Assembly: GCA_946886925.1 (NCBI GenBank)
Contig: CAMPJQ010000223.1
Span: forward strand, 1 to 5,456
Reading direction: 5' to 3'
DNA: 5,456 bases
Source of the DNA: an uncultured Terrimonas sp.
GTDB lineage: Bacteria > Bacteroidota > Bacteroidia > Chitinophagales > Chitinophagaceae
Both the position numbers and the translations under genes were made by a program. Shown one piece after another: positions 1-4,745 of the stretch. The notes below the pieces were generated by a model. It did no database searches, was not told where the DNA came from, and saw only the letters and a list, made by a program, of their open reading frames with translations. How positions within the stretch are numbered: position 1 is the first letter of the stretch; each line of letters opens with the position of its first letter.

Positions 1-1
1 T

Positions 2-109
2 CCTAAAAACAAGCGGCTTATTGATCTTTCAAAAGCCGCCGCAAAAAAATTAGGATTTATAAAAAAAGGGCTTACAAAAGTAAAAGTTGAGGTCATTAAA
101 AAACCATAA
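2..109 (+). CDS. RlpA-like double-psi beta-barrel protein, C-terminal fragment
   Basis: Only the last 35 codons and the TAA stop are in the window; the gene begins upstream. The visible peptide contains RLIDLSKAAAKKLGFIKKG followed by a KVKVEVIKK strand. This matches the end of the RlpA-like double-psi beta-barrel domain, whose hallmark is an (R)IIDLS-x-AAAKxLG segment and a closing V-x-V-x-V strand. In the family, the domain belongs to secreted or lipid-anchored proteins that act on peptidoglycan; in some bacteria RlpA is a septal lytic transglycosylase for glycan strands without stem peptides. The catalytic Asp and His lie upstream and cannot be seen, so activity cannot be judged. There is no SPOR domain after the barrel: the protein stops directly after it, so any SPOR or LysM module would have to be N-terminal. 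The family call is fairly firm; the exact function is not. Confidence 0.72.
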   Translation, partial: PKNKRLIDLSKAAAKKLGFIKKGLTKVKVEVIKKP

Positions 110-171
110 CAGGCCGATGAACAGTGGAACAAACAGTGCAAATAATCTGAGAATGTTATTAATCAACCTTA

Positions 172-180
172 TACCTTTGC
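172..180 (+). promoter_or_regulatory. Bacteroidota-type -7 promoter box for the ompA-family gene
   Basis: TACCTTTGC is an exact match to the Bacteroidota primary sigma-factor -7 element TAnnTTTG. Its last base is 26 bases before the ATG at 206, which predicts a short 5' leader of roughly 15-20 bases. No clear TTTG or TTG -33 element is seen 17-23 bases upstream. The rest of the gap from 110 to 205 shows only a short direct repeat of ACAGTG (121-126 and 133-138), and no terminator for the upstream gene. Confidence 0.7.
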
Positions 181-205
181 ATAACTTTTAATCAAAATAC
201 ATTTT

Positions 206-1549
206 ATGAGAAAACCGTTATTGAGCTTACTGGCAGTATGCATACTCAGCACTGCTTTTGCCCAGGAAAATGCCATAAAAAATCCTTACAAAAAGAAACC
301 GGCATTTGGCTTTTCATTTACTTTTCACGATTTTCAAACTGCACAGGATTTAAAGAACACTTCACTTAACCAGGTTTTAAAAGATAAACAATGGTATAAA
401 ACAGGGCGCATGAGCCCGGGTTTAGCGCTGTCTTATTTTCAGGGGCTCACCAATCACCTTGATTTCATGGCCCGCTTAGGCGGTACTTTCACAGACTATC
501 CGGTGCCCGATAAGCCAGAAGGCGGCAATGATAAGTTGCTTGCTGAATTGGATGCAAATATCAATGCCAAACTGCTGAGCGACAGATATTGGGTTACTCC
601 TTATTTAACTGCTGGCATTGGTGGCTCACAATGGAACGGCTACTGGGGTGCGTATGTACCACTTGGGTTGGGGGTACAGGTTAATTTATTAGACCAGGCT
701 TTTATTAATTTTAATGCACAATACCGTGTTGCCGTAACTACCGGCACCACTGCCAATCATTTGTTTTACAGCTTAGGCGTTGCGGGTTCTTTGTTTGAGA
801 AAAAAGAGCCAAAAGTAATTCCTCCTCCTCCGCCACCCGCCGATACAGACAATGATGGTATCGTTGATTCGCTCGACGCTTGCCCGGATGTTGCAGGATT
901 GGCTCAGTTCAAAGGCTGTCCCGATAAAGACGGTGATGGCATTGAAGATAAGAATGATAAATGTCCTGAAGTAAAAGGTCTTGAAAAATACAATGGTTGT
1001 CCCATACCCGATACCGATAGCGATGGAATAAATGATGAAGAAGATAAATGCCCTAACGAAGCAGGCGTTGCTAAATACCAGGGTTGCCCCATTCCGGATA
1101 CGGATGGTGATGGCGTAAATGATGAAGAAGATAAATGTCCTGCTCTTGCAGGCCCCGCCAGCAACCAGGGTTGCCCCGAAATTAAAGAGGAAGTGAAAAA
1201 GCGTATTGATGTGGCAGCGAAAAATGTATTTTTTGCTACTGGCAGCTCTAAGCTGTTATCAAAATCATTCAAATCATTAAATGAAGTTGCAAAAATCCTT
1301 AATGAAGATCCCAATCTTAAATTAGATGTGGAAGGACACACAGATAATACCGGTAAACCAGATAAGAACCAGATCTTGAGCGAGCAGAGGGCCCAGTCTG
1401 TAGTGGATTATTTAACCACAAAAGGTGGCGTTGATCCATCGCGTCTTATATCCGCAGGTTTTGGACAGGATCAGCCGGTTGCAGATAATAAAACGGCTGC
1501 AGGACGTGCTAAAAACCGTCGTGTAGACCTGAAATTGCACTATAACTAA
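206..1549 (+). CDS. OmpA-family outer-membrane protein with TSP3 repeats
   Basis: This 447-residue protein should anchor the outer membrane to peptidoglycan. Residues 1-19 form a signal peptide, with likely cleavage at AFA|QE. Residues about 25-200 are rich in alternating aromatic and glycine segments, as expected for an 8-stranded beta-barrel. A run of six prolines (206-211) leads into four thrombospondin type-3-like calcium-binding repeats (213-239, 240-268, 269-297, 298-325), each starting D-x-D-x-DG and containing a CP...GCP cysteine pair. Residues about 333-447 are the OmpA C-terminal domain: NVFFATGSS (340-348), GHTDNTG (377-383), LSEQRAQSVVDYL (391-403) and GRAKNRRVDL (433-442). By alignment with OmpA homologues, Asp380 and Arg395 should bind diaminopimelate of peptidoglycan. 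The gene is monocistronic by its own -7 box and strong terminator. It belongs to the abundant Bacteroidota OmpA/OprF-like class; the TSP3 linker is normal for that class. No key residue is missing. Confidence 0.95.
   Translation: MRKPLLSLLAVCILSTAFAQENAIKNPYKKKPAFGFSFTFHDFQTAQDLKNTSLNQVLKDKQWYKTGRMSPGLALSYFQGLTNHLDFMARLGGTFTDYPVPDKPEGGNDKLLAELDANINAKLLSDRYWVTPYLTAGIGGSQWNGYWGAYVPLGLGVQVNLLDQAFINFNAQYRVAVTTGTTANHLFYSLGVAGSLFEKKEPKVIPPPPPPADTDNDGIVDSLDACPDVAGLAQFKGCPDKDGDGIEDKNDKCPEVKGLEKYNGCPIPDTDSDGINDEEDKCPNEAGVAKYQGCPIPDTDGDGVNDEEDKCPALAGPASNQGCPEIKEEVKKRIDVAAKNVFFATGSSKLLSKSFKSLNEVAKILNEDPNLKLDVEGHTDNTGKPDKNQILSEQRAQSVVDYLTTKGGVDPSRLISAGFGQDQPVADNKTAAGRAKNRRVDLKLHYN
1029..1137 (+). repeat. 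Near-identical DNA within consecutive TSP3 repeat units
   Basis: A 22-base stretch at 1029-1050 recurs exactly at 1116-1137, 87 bases (29 codons) later. It encodes the INDEEDKC and VNDEEDKC segments of TSP3 units 3 and 4. With GATGG upstream, the match is 27 of 29 bases (1022-1050 against 1109-1137). The unit spacing keeps frame, so unequal exchange or slippage could add or remove one calcium-binding repeat without a frameshift. Confidence 0.8.
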
Positions 1550-1571
1550 AATAAACTTTTGAAGATTAAAA

Positions 1572-1598
1572 GACCCCGGCTAAGGAACCGGGGTTTTT
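1572..1598 (+). terminator. Rho-independent terminator of the ompA-family gene
   Basis: The stem CCCCGG (1574-1579) pairs with CCGGGG (1588-1593) around an 8-base loop, CTAAGGAA. It is extended by A-T and G-T pairs at its base and followed directly by TTTTT (1594-1598). It lies 22 bases past the ompA stop. An A-run precedes the stem, so weak action in the reverse direction is possible. Confidence 0.88.
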
Positions 1599-1696
1599 AT
1601 ATTATACAACTCATGTAAGGATAATATAATTGCGGGACCTGATTGTTTTTCAGTAACTGTCCTTATTATCCTCTGTTTAACTGCATGGAGGCTAAA
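1599..1696. other. Convergent intergenic spacer with a multi-segment inverted repeat
   Basis: No gene is seen between the two convergent terminators. The spacer holds nested complementary segments: AGGATAAT (1618-1625) with ATTATCCT (1665-1672), GGAC (1635-1638) with GTCC (1659-1662), and CTGA (1639-1642) with TCAG (1650-1653). The apical loop is TTGTTTT, the 3' side carries a five-base bulge (TAACT, 1654-1658), and an unequal internal loop separates the inner and outer stems. Together they could form one imperfect hairpin of about 55 bases. No T-run follows on either strand, so it is not a plain terminator. Its role is unknown; it could be a small RNA, a remnant of a repeat family, or chance pairing in A/T-rich DNA. 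Confidence 0.4.
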
Positions 1697-1725
1697 TAAA
1701 AAAGGTTATCCGCAATGATAACCTT
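1697..1725 (-). terminator. Rho-independent terminator of the small lipoprotein gene
   Basis: A perfect 9-base-pair stem is formed by AAGGTTATC (1702-1710) and GATAACCTT (1717-1725), with a 6-base loop. On the minus strand it is followed by a T-rich tract (complement of the A-run at 1698-1701 and onward, broken by one A). On the plus strand the bases after the stem are A-rich, so its direction is minus. It lies about 28 bases past the stop of the minus-strand gene. Confidence 0.8.
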
Positions 1726-1753
1726 AATAAAATAATATTTGAGGCAAAAAAAC

Positions 1754-1870
1754 TTAATTGTAACCCACCATTCCTTGTGTAGCTTTACATCCGCCTCTTG
1801 AGGAGGTGCATGAAGCAAAAGTGGCCCCCAGGGTAATAACGAGCAGGACGATAGCGAAAACTTTTTTCAT
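1754..1870 (-). CDS. Small secreted lipoprotein, 38 residues, function unknown
   Basis: This tiny gene encodes a type II (lipoprotein) signal peptide and a very short mature peptide. MKKVFAIVLLVITLGATFAS has a Lys-Lys start, a hydrophobic core and a lipobox FAS|C with the lipid-bearing Cys21. The mature part is only 18 residues: CTSSRGGCKATQGMVGYN, with a second cysteine at position 28. I chose the ATG at 1870 because the signal peptide begins exactly there; the frame stays open further upstream, but that extension is not signal-like. The dedicated terminator after it supports it as a real gene. Very small lipoproteins with a Cys-Lys-x-Thr-x-Gly-type C-terminus are, as I recall, common uncharacterised proteins in Bacteroidota; I know no function. 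It would sit in the inner leaflet of the outer membrane or the outer face of the inner membrane. The gene is convergent with ompA and divergent from the exonuclease gene. Confidence 0.78.
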   Translation of the reverse strand: MKKVFAIVLLVITLGATFASCTSSRGGCKATQGMVGYN

Positions 1871-1871
1871 T

Positions 1872-1949
1872 TTTGAAGTTTTTAGGTAAAACAATAACAT
1901 TTTACAAGCATGGTGCCCGTAGGAGTAGGAGATAATGTTATTCTTCAAA
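1872..1949 (-). promoter_or_regulatory. Leader with nested inverted repeat before the small lipoprotein
   Basis: Written on the plus strand, the 15-base segment ATGTTATTCTTCAAA (1935-1949) is complementary to two separated blocks, TTTGAAG (1872-1878) and AATAACAT (1893-1900), with 14 extra bases between them. In the minus-strand mRNA this gives a two-part stem with a one-sided bulge and a large terminal loop. The inner end of the pairing lies one base before the ATG. Such a fold could mask the ribosome entry site. Whether it is transcribed depends on which promoter is used. Regulatory function is inference. Confidence 0.4.
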
Positions 1950-1966
1950 GGGGGAATTGGAAATAC

Positions 1967-2002
1967 GCAAAGTGTACGTAAACAGACGTGCAAATAAACA
2001 AA
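1967..2002 (-). promoter_or_regulatory. Candidate promoter for the small lipoprotein gene
   Basis: On the minus strand, TTTG (complement of CAAA at 1999-2002) is followed 22 bases later by TACACTTTGC (1976 down to 1967). This resembles the Bacteroidota TTTG / TAnnTTTG pair but has one extra base between TA and TTTG. It would give a 5' leader of roughly 90 bases containing the inverted repeat. An alternative, weaker -7-like TATTGTTTT (1896 down to 1888) would give a leader of only a few bases. The gap between the two divergent starts (1871-2135) holds no gene. Confidence 0.35.
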
Positions 2003-2101
2003 CATTAAGCCGAATAAACAAATTTTGTAAATTCCTTTTCTTTGGGGTACTGAATTGTTTGACTTATGTTAACAGAACGCCAATAGTATTATATTTTTAG
2101 C

Positions 2102-2109
2102 TATTTTGC
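2102..2109 (+). promoter_or_regulatory. Candidate -7 box for the exonuclease gene
   Basis: TATTTTGC is one T short of the TAnnTTTGC pattern and ends 27 bases before the ATG at 2136, nearly the same distance as the exact box before ompA. No good -33 element is found at 17-23 bases upstream; a TTTG at 2058-2061 is too far. The box overlaps the TTG at 2106, which argues against TTG as the start of translation. Confidence 0.4.
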
Positions 2110-2135
2110 CGCATCAAATAATCATTGTTCACGCT

Positions 2136-2906
2136 ATGCCATTACAATTAGCCCGTCCGTTAGCTGTTATTGACCTGGAAACAACAGGTATTAACCTGGC
2201 TGTTGATCGCATTGTTGAATTAGCTATTGTAAAAGTGCAACCAGATGGCAGCCGGGTAATGAAGAGAAAACTGGTTAATCCTCAAATGCCGATCCCTAAA
2301 ACCTCTTCCGACGTACATGGCATTACCGATGATATGGTTAGGGACGCACCTTCCTTTAAGCAGATAGCCAATGAAATACGCCAGTTTTTAGACAATTGTG
2401 ATTTGGCCGGATACAATTCCAATCGTTTTGACATTCCTATGCTGGTAGAAGAATTCCTGCGTTCAGGCCTGGAATTTGATGTTACCAATCGGCATTTGCT
2501 GGATGTACAAAAGCTTTATCATATGATGGAGCCGCGCACATTAAGTGCAGCATATAAATTTTATTGTGGAAAGGATCTTGAAAATGCGCACAGTGCAGAA
2601 GCTGATGCTGTGGCAACTTTTGAAATACTGGAATCACAATTGCATAGATACCCCCAGGCTGGTACAACGGTAGAAGCTATTATAAAATTTACCGGGCAGG
2701 AACAAATTGTGGATTTCGCCCGTCGTTTTATTATGGAAAATGGTGTAGAAATCTTTAATTTCGGAAAACACAAGGGTAAGCCTGTAACGGAAGTGCTTAA
2801 AGCAGAACCCCAGTATTACGACTGGATGATGAAGGGTGATTTTCCCATGCATACCAAGCAAAAGCTTACAGAAATACTTAACCGAACCTTGTTAAAGAAA
2901 GCGTAA
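2136..2906 (+). CDS. DnaQ-like 3'-5' exonuclease with ExoX-type C-terminal domain
   Basis: This 256-residue protein is a DEDDh-family exonuclease, which removes nucleotides from 3' ends with two metal ions. All five catalytic residues are visible: Asp13 and Glu15 in IDLETTG (12-18), Asp99 in AGYNSNRFDIPML (91-103), and His152 and Asp157 in HSAEADAVAT (152-161). The conserved VHGIT stands at 60-64. After a linker, residues about 206-245 carry FNFGKHKGKPVTEV and a YYDWM segment, resembling the small C-terminal domain found after the nuclease fold in ExoX-like proteins. The likely role is DNA repair or proofreading outside the replicative polymerase, or a PolC/epsilon-like accessory function; the substrate cannot be told from sequence. 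The ATG at 2136 is preferred over the in-frame TTG at 2106, because homology begins near residue 8 and the TTG lies inside a -7-like box. It is transcribed divergently from the lipoprotein gene and lies 58 bases before the glycosyltransferase. Confidence 0.92.
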   Translation: MPLQLARPLAVIDLETTGINLAVDRIVELAIVKVQPDGSRVMKRKLVNPQMPIPKTSSDVHGITDDMVRDAPSFKQIANEIRQFLDNCDLAGYNSNRFDIPMLVEEFLRSGLEFDVTNRHLLDVQKLYHMMEPRTLSAAYKFYCGKDLENAHSAEADAVATFEILESQLHRYPQAGTTVEAIIKFTGQEQIVDFARRFIMENGVEIFNFGKHKGKPVTEVLKAEPQYYDWMMKGDFPMHTKQKLTEILNRTLLKKA

Positions 2907-2964
2907 AATCATTTTAAAAAAAAGAGTATAAAGTAATTTTATAGTACAAAAAATACGATATCTG

Positions 2965-3744
2965 TTGGAAAAGCTGGTGGTAATACCTACTTATAACGAA
3001 AGTGAAAATATAAAGCCCATTCTTCATGCTATTCTGGGAATGGATCTGAATTTTCATGTGCTGGTTGTTGATGATAATTCCCCTGATGGCACTGCCGCTT
3101 TGGTTCGGGAAATTCAAAAAAAATATCCCGGTCAGTTGTTTCTGCAGGTACGTGAAGGTAAACAGGGGTTAGGCACTGCCTATATTTATGGATTTAGATG
3201 GGCGATAGACAGGGGATACAGGTATGTTTTTGAAATGGATGCCGATTTTTCTCATAATCCGAAAGACCTCGAACGATTGTACCAGGCATGTGCGCACAAA
3301 GCCGATGTTGTTGTGGGTTCGCGGTATGTAAAAGGAGGTAAAACAGTAAACTGGAGCCGCTACAGGAATGTACTTTCCAAAGGTGGAGCATTGTATACAC
3401 GCATATTAACCTGGATGCCGGTTAAGGATCCTACCGCGGGTTTTATTTGCTACAGAAAGGAAGTGCTGGAAACCATTAATTTTGATCAGATCAATTTTGT
3501 CGGGTATGCTTTCCAGATAGAAATGAAATTTGCAGCCTGGAAACTGGGGTTTAAGGTAATTGAGATACCCATCACCTTTGTTGACCGCAAGTTCGGTACT
3601 TCAAAAATGAATAAGAATATTGTAAAGGAAGGTATATTGGGAGTGCTTAAGATACAGTGGCAAAGCATGTTTAAAAATTACCGCAGAAAAGTACGCAATA
3701 GTTTTATTCCCGCATCAACGCTCCGTGCTGAGGTATTAAGTTAA
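2965..3744 (+). CDS. GT2 glycosyltransferase, polyprenol-phosphate mannosyltransferase type
   Basis: This 259-residue enzyme belongs to the dolichol-phosphate mannose synthase (DPM1-like) branch of GT family 2. It should transfer a sugar, typically mannose from GDP-mannose, to a polyprenyl phosphate at the cytoplasmic face of the membrane. Visible motifs are VVIPTYNE (5-12), VVDDNSPDGT (34-43) for nucleotide binding, the metal-binding DAD (92-94) in EMDADFSHNP, VVGSRYVKGG (116-125), PTAGFICYRK (156-165), YAFQIEM (181-187) and DRKFGTSKM (207-215). There is no C-terminal membrane anchor or GtrA domain, so it is the short soluble type. Translation must start at the TTG at 2965: an in-frame stop lies at 2929-2931, no ATG lies between, and the first internal Met (26) is past VVIPTYNE. 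A TAATTTTA box (2934-2941) is a weak promoter candidate. The lipid-linked sugar could feed protein O-mannosylation or lipid modification; no partner enzyme is nearby. Donor and acceptor are inferred from family only. Confidence 0.9.
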   Translation: MEKLVVIPTYNESENIKPILHAILGMDLNFHVLVVDDNSPDGTAALVREIQKKYPGQLFLQVREGKQGLGTAYIYGFRWAIDRGYRYVFEMDADFSHNPKDLERLYQACAHKADVVVGSRYVKGGKTVNWSRYRNVLSKGGALYTRILTWMPVKDPTAGFICYRKEVLETINFDQINFVGYAFQIEMKFAAWKLGFKVIEIPITFVDRKFGTSKMNKNIVKEGILGVLKIQWQSMFKNYRRKVRNSFIPASTLRAEVLS

Positions 3745-3748
3745 AAAA

Positions 3749-3771
3749 CCTGTGCCGTTTAACCGTACAGG
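3749..3771. other. Hairpin after the glycosyltransferase gene
   Basis: CCTGTGC (3749-3755) can pair with GTACAGG (3765-3771), seven pairs including one G-T, around a 9-base loop. No T-run follows on the plus strand. On the minus strand a run of six Ts follows, so as a terminator it would work against the direction of the flanking genes. It may only mark the 3' end of the transcript or be chance. The rest of the gap to 3826 contains TACACTTTCC (3791-3800), a poor -7-like match, ahead of the transporter gene. Confidence 0.3.
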
Positions 3772-3826
3772 ATAGCGCCTGGTAAAGAAGTACACTTTCC
3801 GGTTATACCATTAATTTTATTTTTTA

Positions 3827-4708
3827 ATGAAGAAGGCTTTATTGTCTTTGCATGCAGCTATATTCCTGGCGGGCTTTACAGGCATACTGGGCAGGCTCAT
3901 TACGCTAAACGAAGGGTGGCTGGTATGGTGGCGGCTTTTTATCACTTCATGCACCCTGGCAATATTTTTTTTATTTACGGGCCGTTTGCAGAAAGCTACA
4001 TTTTCTCTCCATTTGCGGATACTGGCAACAGGCGCTGTTGTTGCGTTGCACTGGGTATTTTTTTACGGCAGTGTTAAATATGCCAATGTATCTGTTGCCT
4101 TAATATGTTTTTCTGCTATTGGCCTTTTTTCTGCTTTTTTTGAGCCTTTGATATTGCATAAAAAAATGGATTGGATTGAAGTACTGTTTGGCGCACTGAC
4201 CATTGCGGGAATATGGTTGATTTTTTATTTCGATAAACAGTATAAAGCTGGAATATTGCTGGGCATTATCTCTTCTTTATTTGCTGCCTTATTTACCGTG
4301 TTCAATAAAAAATTAGTGGAGCATATATCTCCGGAAAGTCTTACTTTTTATGAGCTCACGGGCGGGCTTATTGTATTAACTTTAGGCATGCCTTTTTATA
4401 TCAGTTCTTTTCCAAAAGATCCTATCCTGCCTACAGCCGGAGATTTTTTTTGGCTGCTGGTATTGAGTTGGTTTTGTACTGTGCTTGCTTTTAACCTGTC
4501 GCTTCAGGCGTTGAAAAAAATATCTCCCTTTACCGTAAATCTCAGTTATAATCTTGAACCGGTATATGGTATTGTACTTGCCTTTATTGTGTATAATGAA
4601 AATGAGTATTTGGGTAGGGGTTTTTATTATGGATTATCGCTGGTATTGCTAACAGTGGTTTTACAAACCCGGAGGTTATACCGGAGGGAGGCAATAAAAG
4701 AAGTTTAA
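3827..4708 (+). CDS. EamA/DMT-superfamily transporter, ten membrane helices
   Basis: This 293-residue membrane protein has the length and layout of the drug/metabolite transporter superfamily: two EamA repeats of five helices. Approximate helices are 5-22, 31-51, 66-83, 88-110, 116-135, 141-159, 172-191, 207-225, 236-257 and 265-281. The diagnostic ends of each half are visible: FEPLILHKKMDW (105-116) and, more clearly, NLEPVYGIVLAFIVYNE (242-258) followed by a glycine-rich final helix. The C-terminus is basic (TRRLYRREAIKEV), consistent with a cytoplasmic end. Members export amino acids, purines or other small metabolites, or move nucleotide sugars; substrate cannot be assigned. The ATG at 3827 begins MKK directly before helix 1 and is preceded by A/T-rich DNA without a Shine-Dalgarno. 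The gene is unusually rich in T-runs, including two of eight Ts. It is followed after 37 bases by the S9 gene. Confidence 0.9.
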   Translation: MKKALLSLHAAIFLAGFTGILGRLITLNEGWLVWWRLFITSCTLAIFFLFTGRLQKATFSLHLRILATGAVVALHWVFFYGSVKYANVSVALICFSAIGLFSAFFEPLILHKKMDWIEVLFGALTIAGIWLIFYFDKQYKAGILLGIISSLFAALFTVFNKKLVEHISPESLTFYELTGGLIVLTLGMPFYISSFPKDPILPTAGDFFWLLVLSWFCTVLAFNLSLQALKKISPFTVNLSYNLEPVYGIVLAFIVYNENEYLGRGFYYGLSLVLLTVVLQTRRLYRREAIKEV

Positions 4709-4711
4709 TCT

Positions 4712-4719
4712 TATCTTGC
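4712..4719 (+). promoter_or_regulatory. Candidate -7 box for the S9 peptidase gene
   Basis: The box lies just past the transporter stop and 26 bases before the ATG at 4746. The sequence TTATCTTGC (4711-4719) contains TAtcTTGC with one T missing from TAnnTTTGC, the same deviation seen before the exonuclease gene. No -33 element is visible. It suggests the S9 gene can be transcribed on its own even though the gap to the transporter is only 37 bases. Confidence 0.38.
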
Positions 4720-4745
4720 GAACTGATCAGAAAATATAAAAGAAT

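Noticed and set aside
904..1341. 145-residue open frame on the minus strand across the TSP3 region
   Set aside because: It is an antisense shadow of the repetitive GAT/GAA-rich TSP3 coding sequence, and its own repeats mirror those of ompA. It has no signal or known motif, and the plus frame is plainly coding.
1871..2005. Upstream extension of the small lipoprotein frame to a Met at 2005 (83 residues in total)
   Set aside because: The extension is not signal-like, contains several odd Cys/His residues, and covers the candidate promoter and leader repeat. The signal peptide with its lipobox begins cleanly at the ATG at 1870.
2106..2135. TTG start ten codons upstream for the exonuclease
   Set aside because: The TTG overlaps the -7-like box at 2102-2109. 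The ten added residues (through HA before Met) show no family similarity, and the ATG at 2136 begins just before the conserved exonuclease motif.
2282..3668. Several 60-75-residue minus-strand frames across the exonuclease and glycosyltransferase genes
   Set aside because: All are short and antisense to well-supported enzymes with intact catalytic motifs, and they lack domains, signals or dedicated terminators.
3809..3829. CATTAA / TTAATG inverted repeat that includes the start codon of the transporter gene
   Set aside because: Six mostly A-T pairs around a T-rich loop are expected often in such A/T-rich sequence and would be very weak as RNA.
2136..4708. The exonuclease, glycosyltransferase and transporter as a new functional system
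   Set aside because: They share strand and short gaps, but each is a common housekeeping-type family with no linking partner gene. Gaps of 58 and 82 bases with possible separate promoters give no positive evidence for a joint system.
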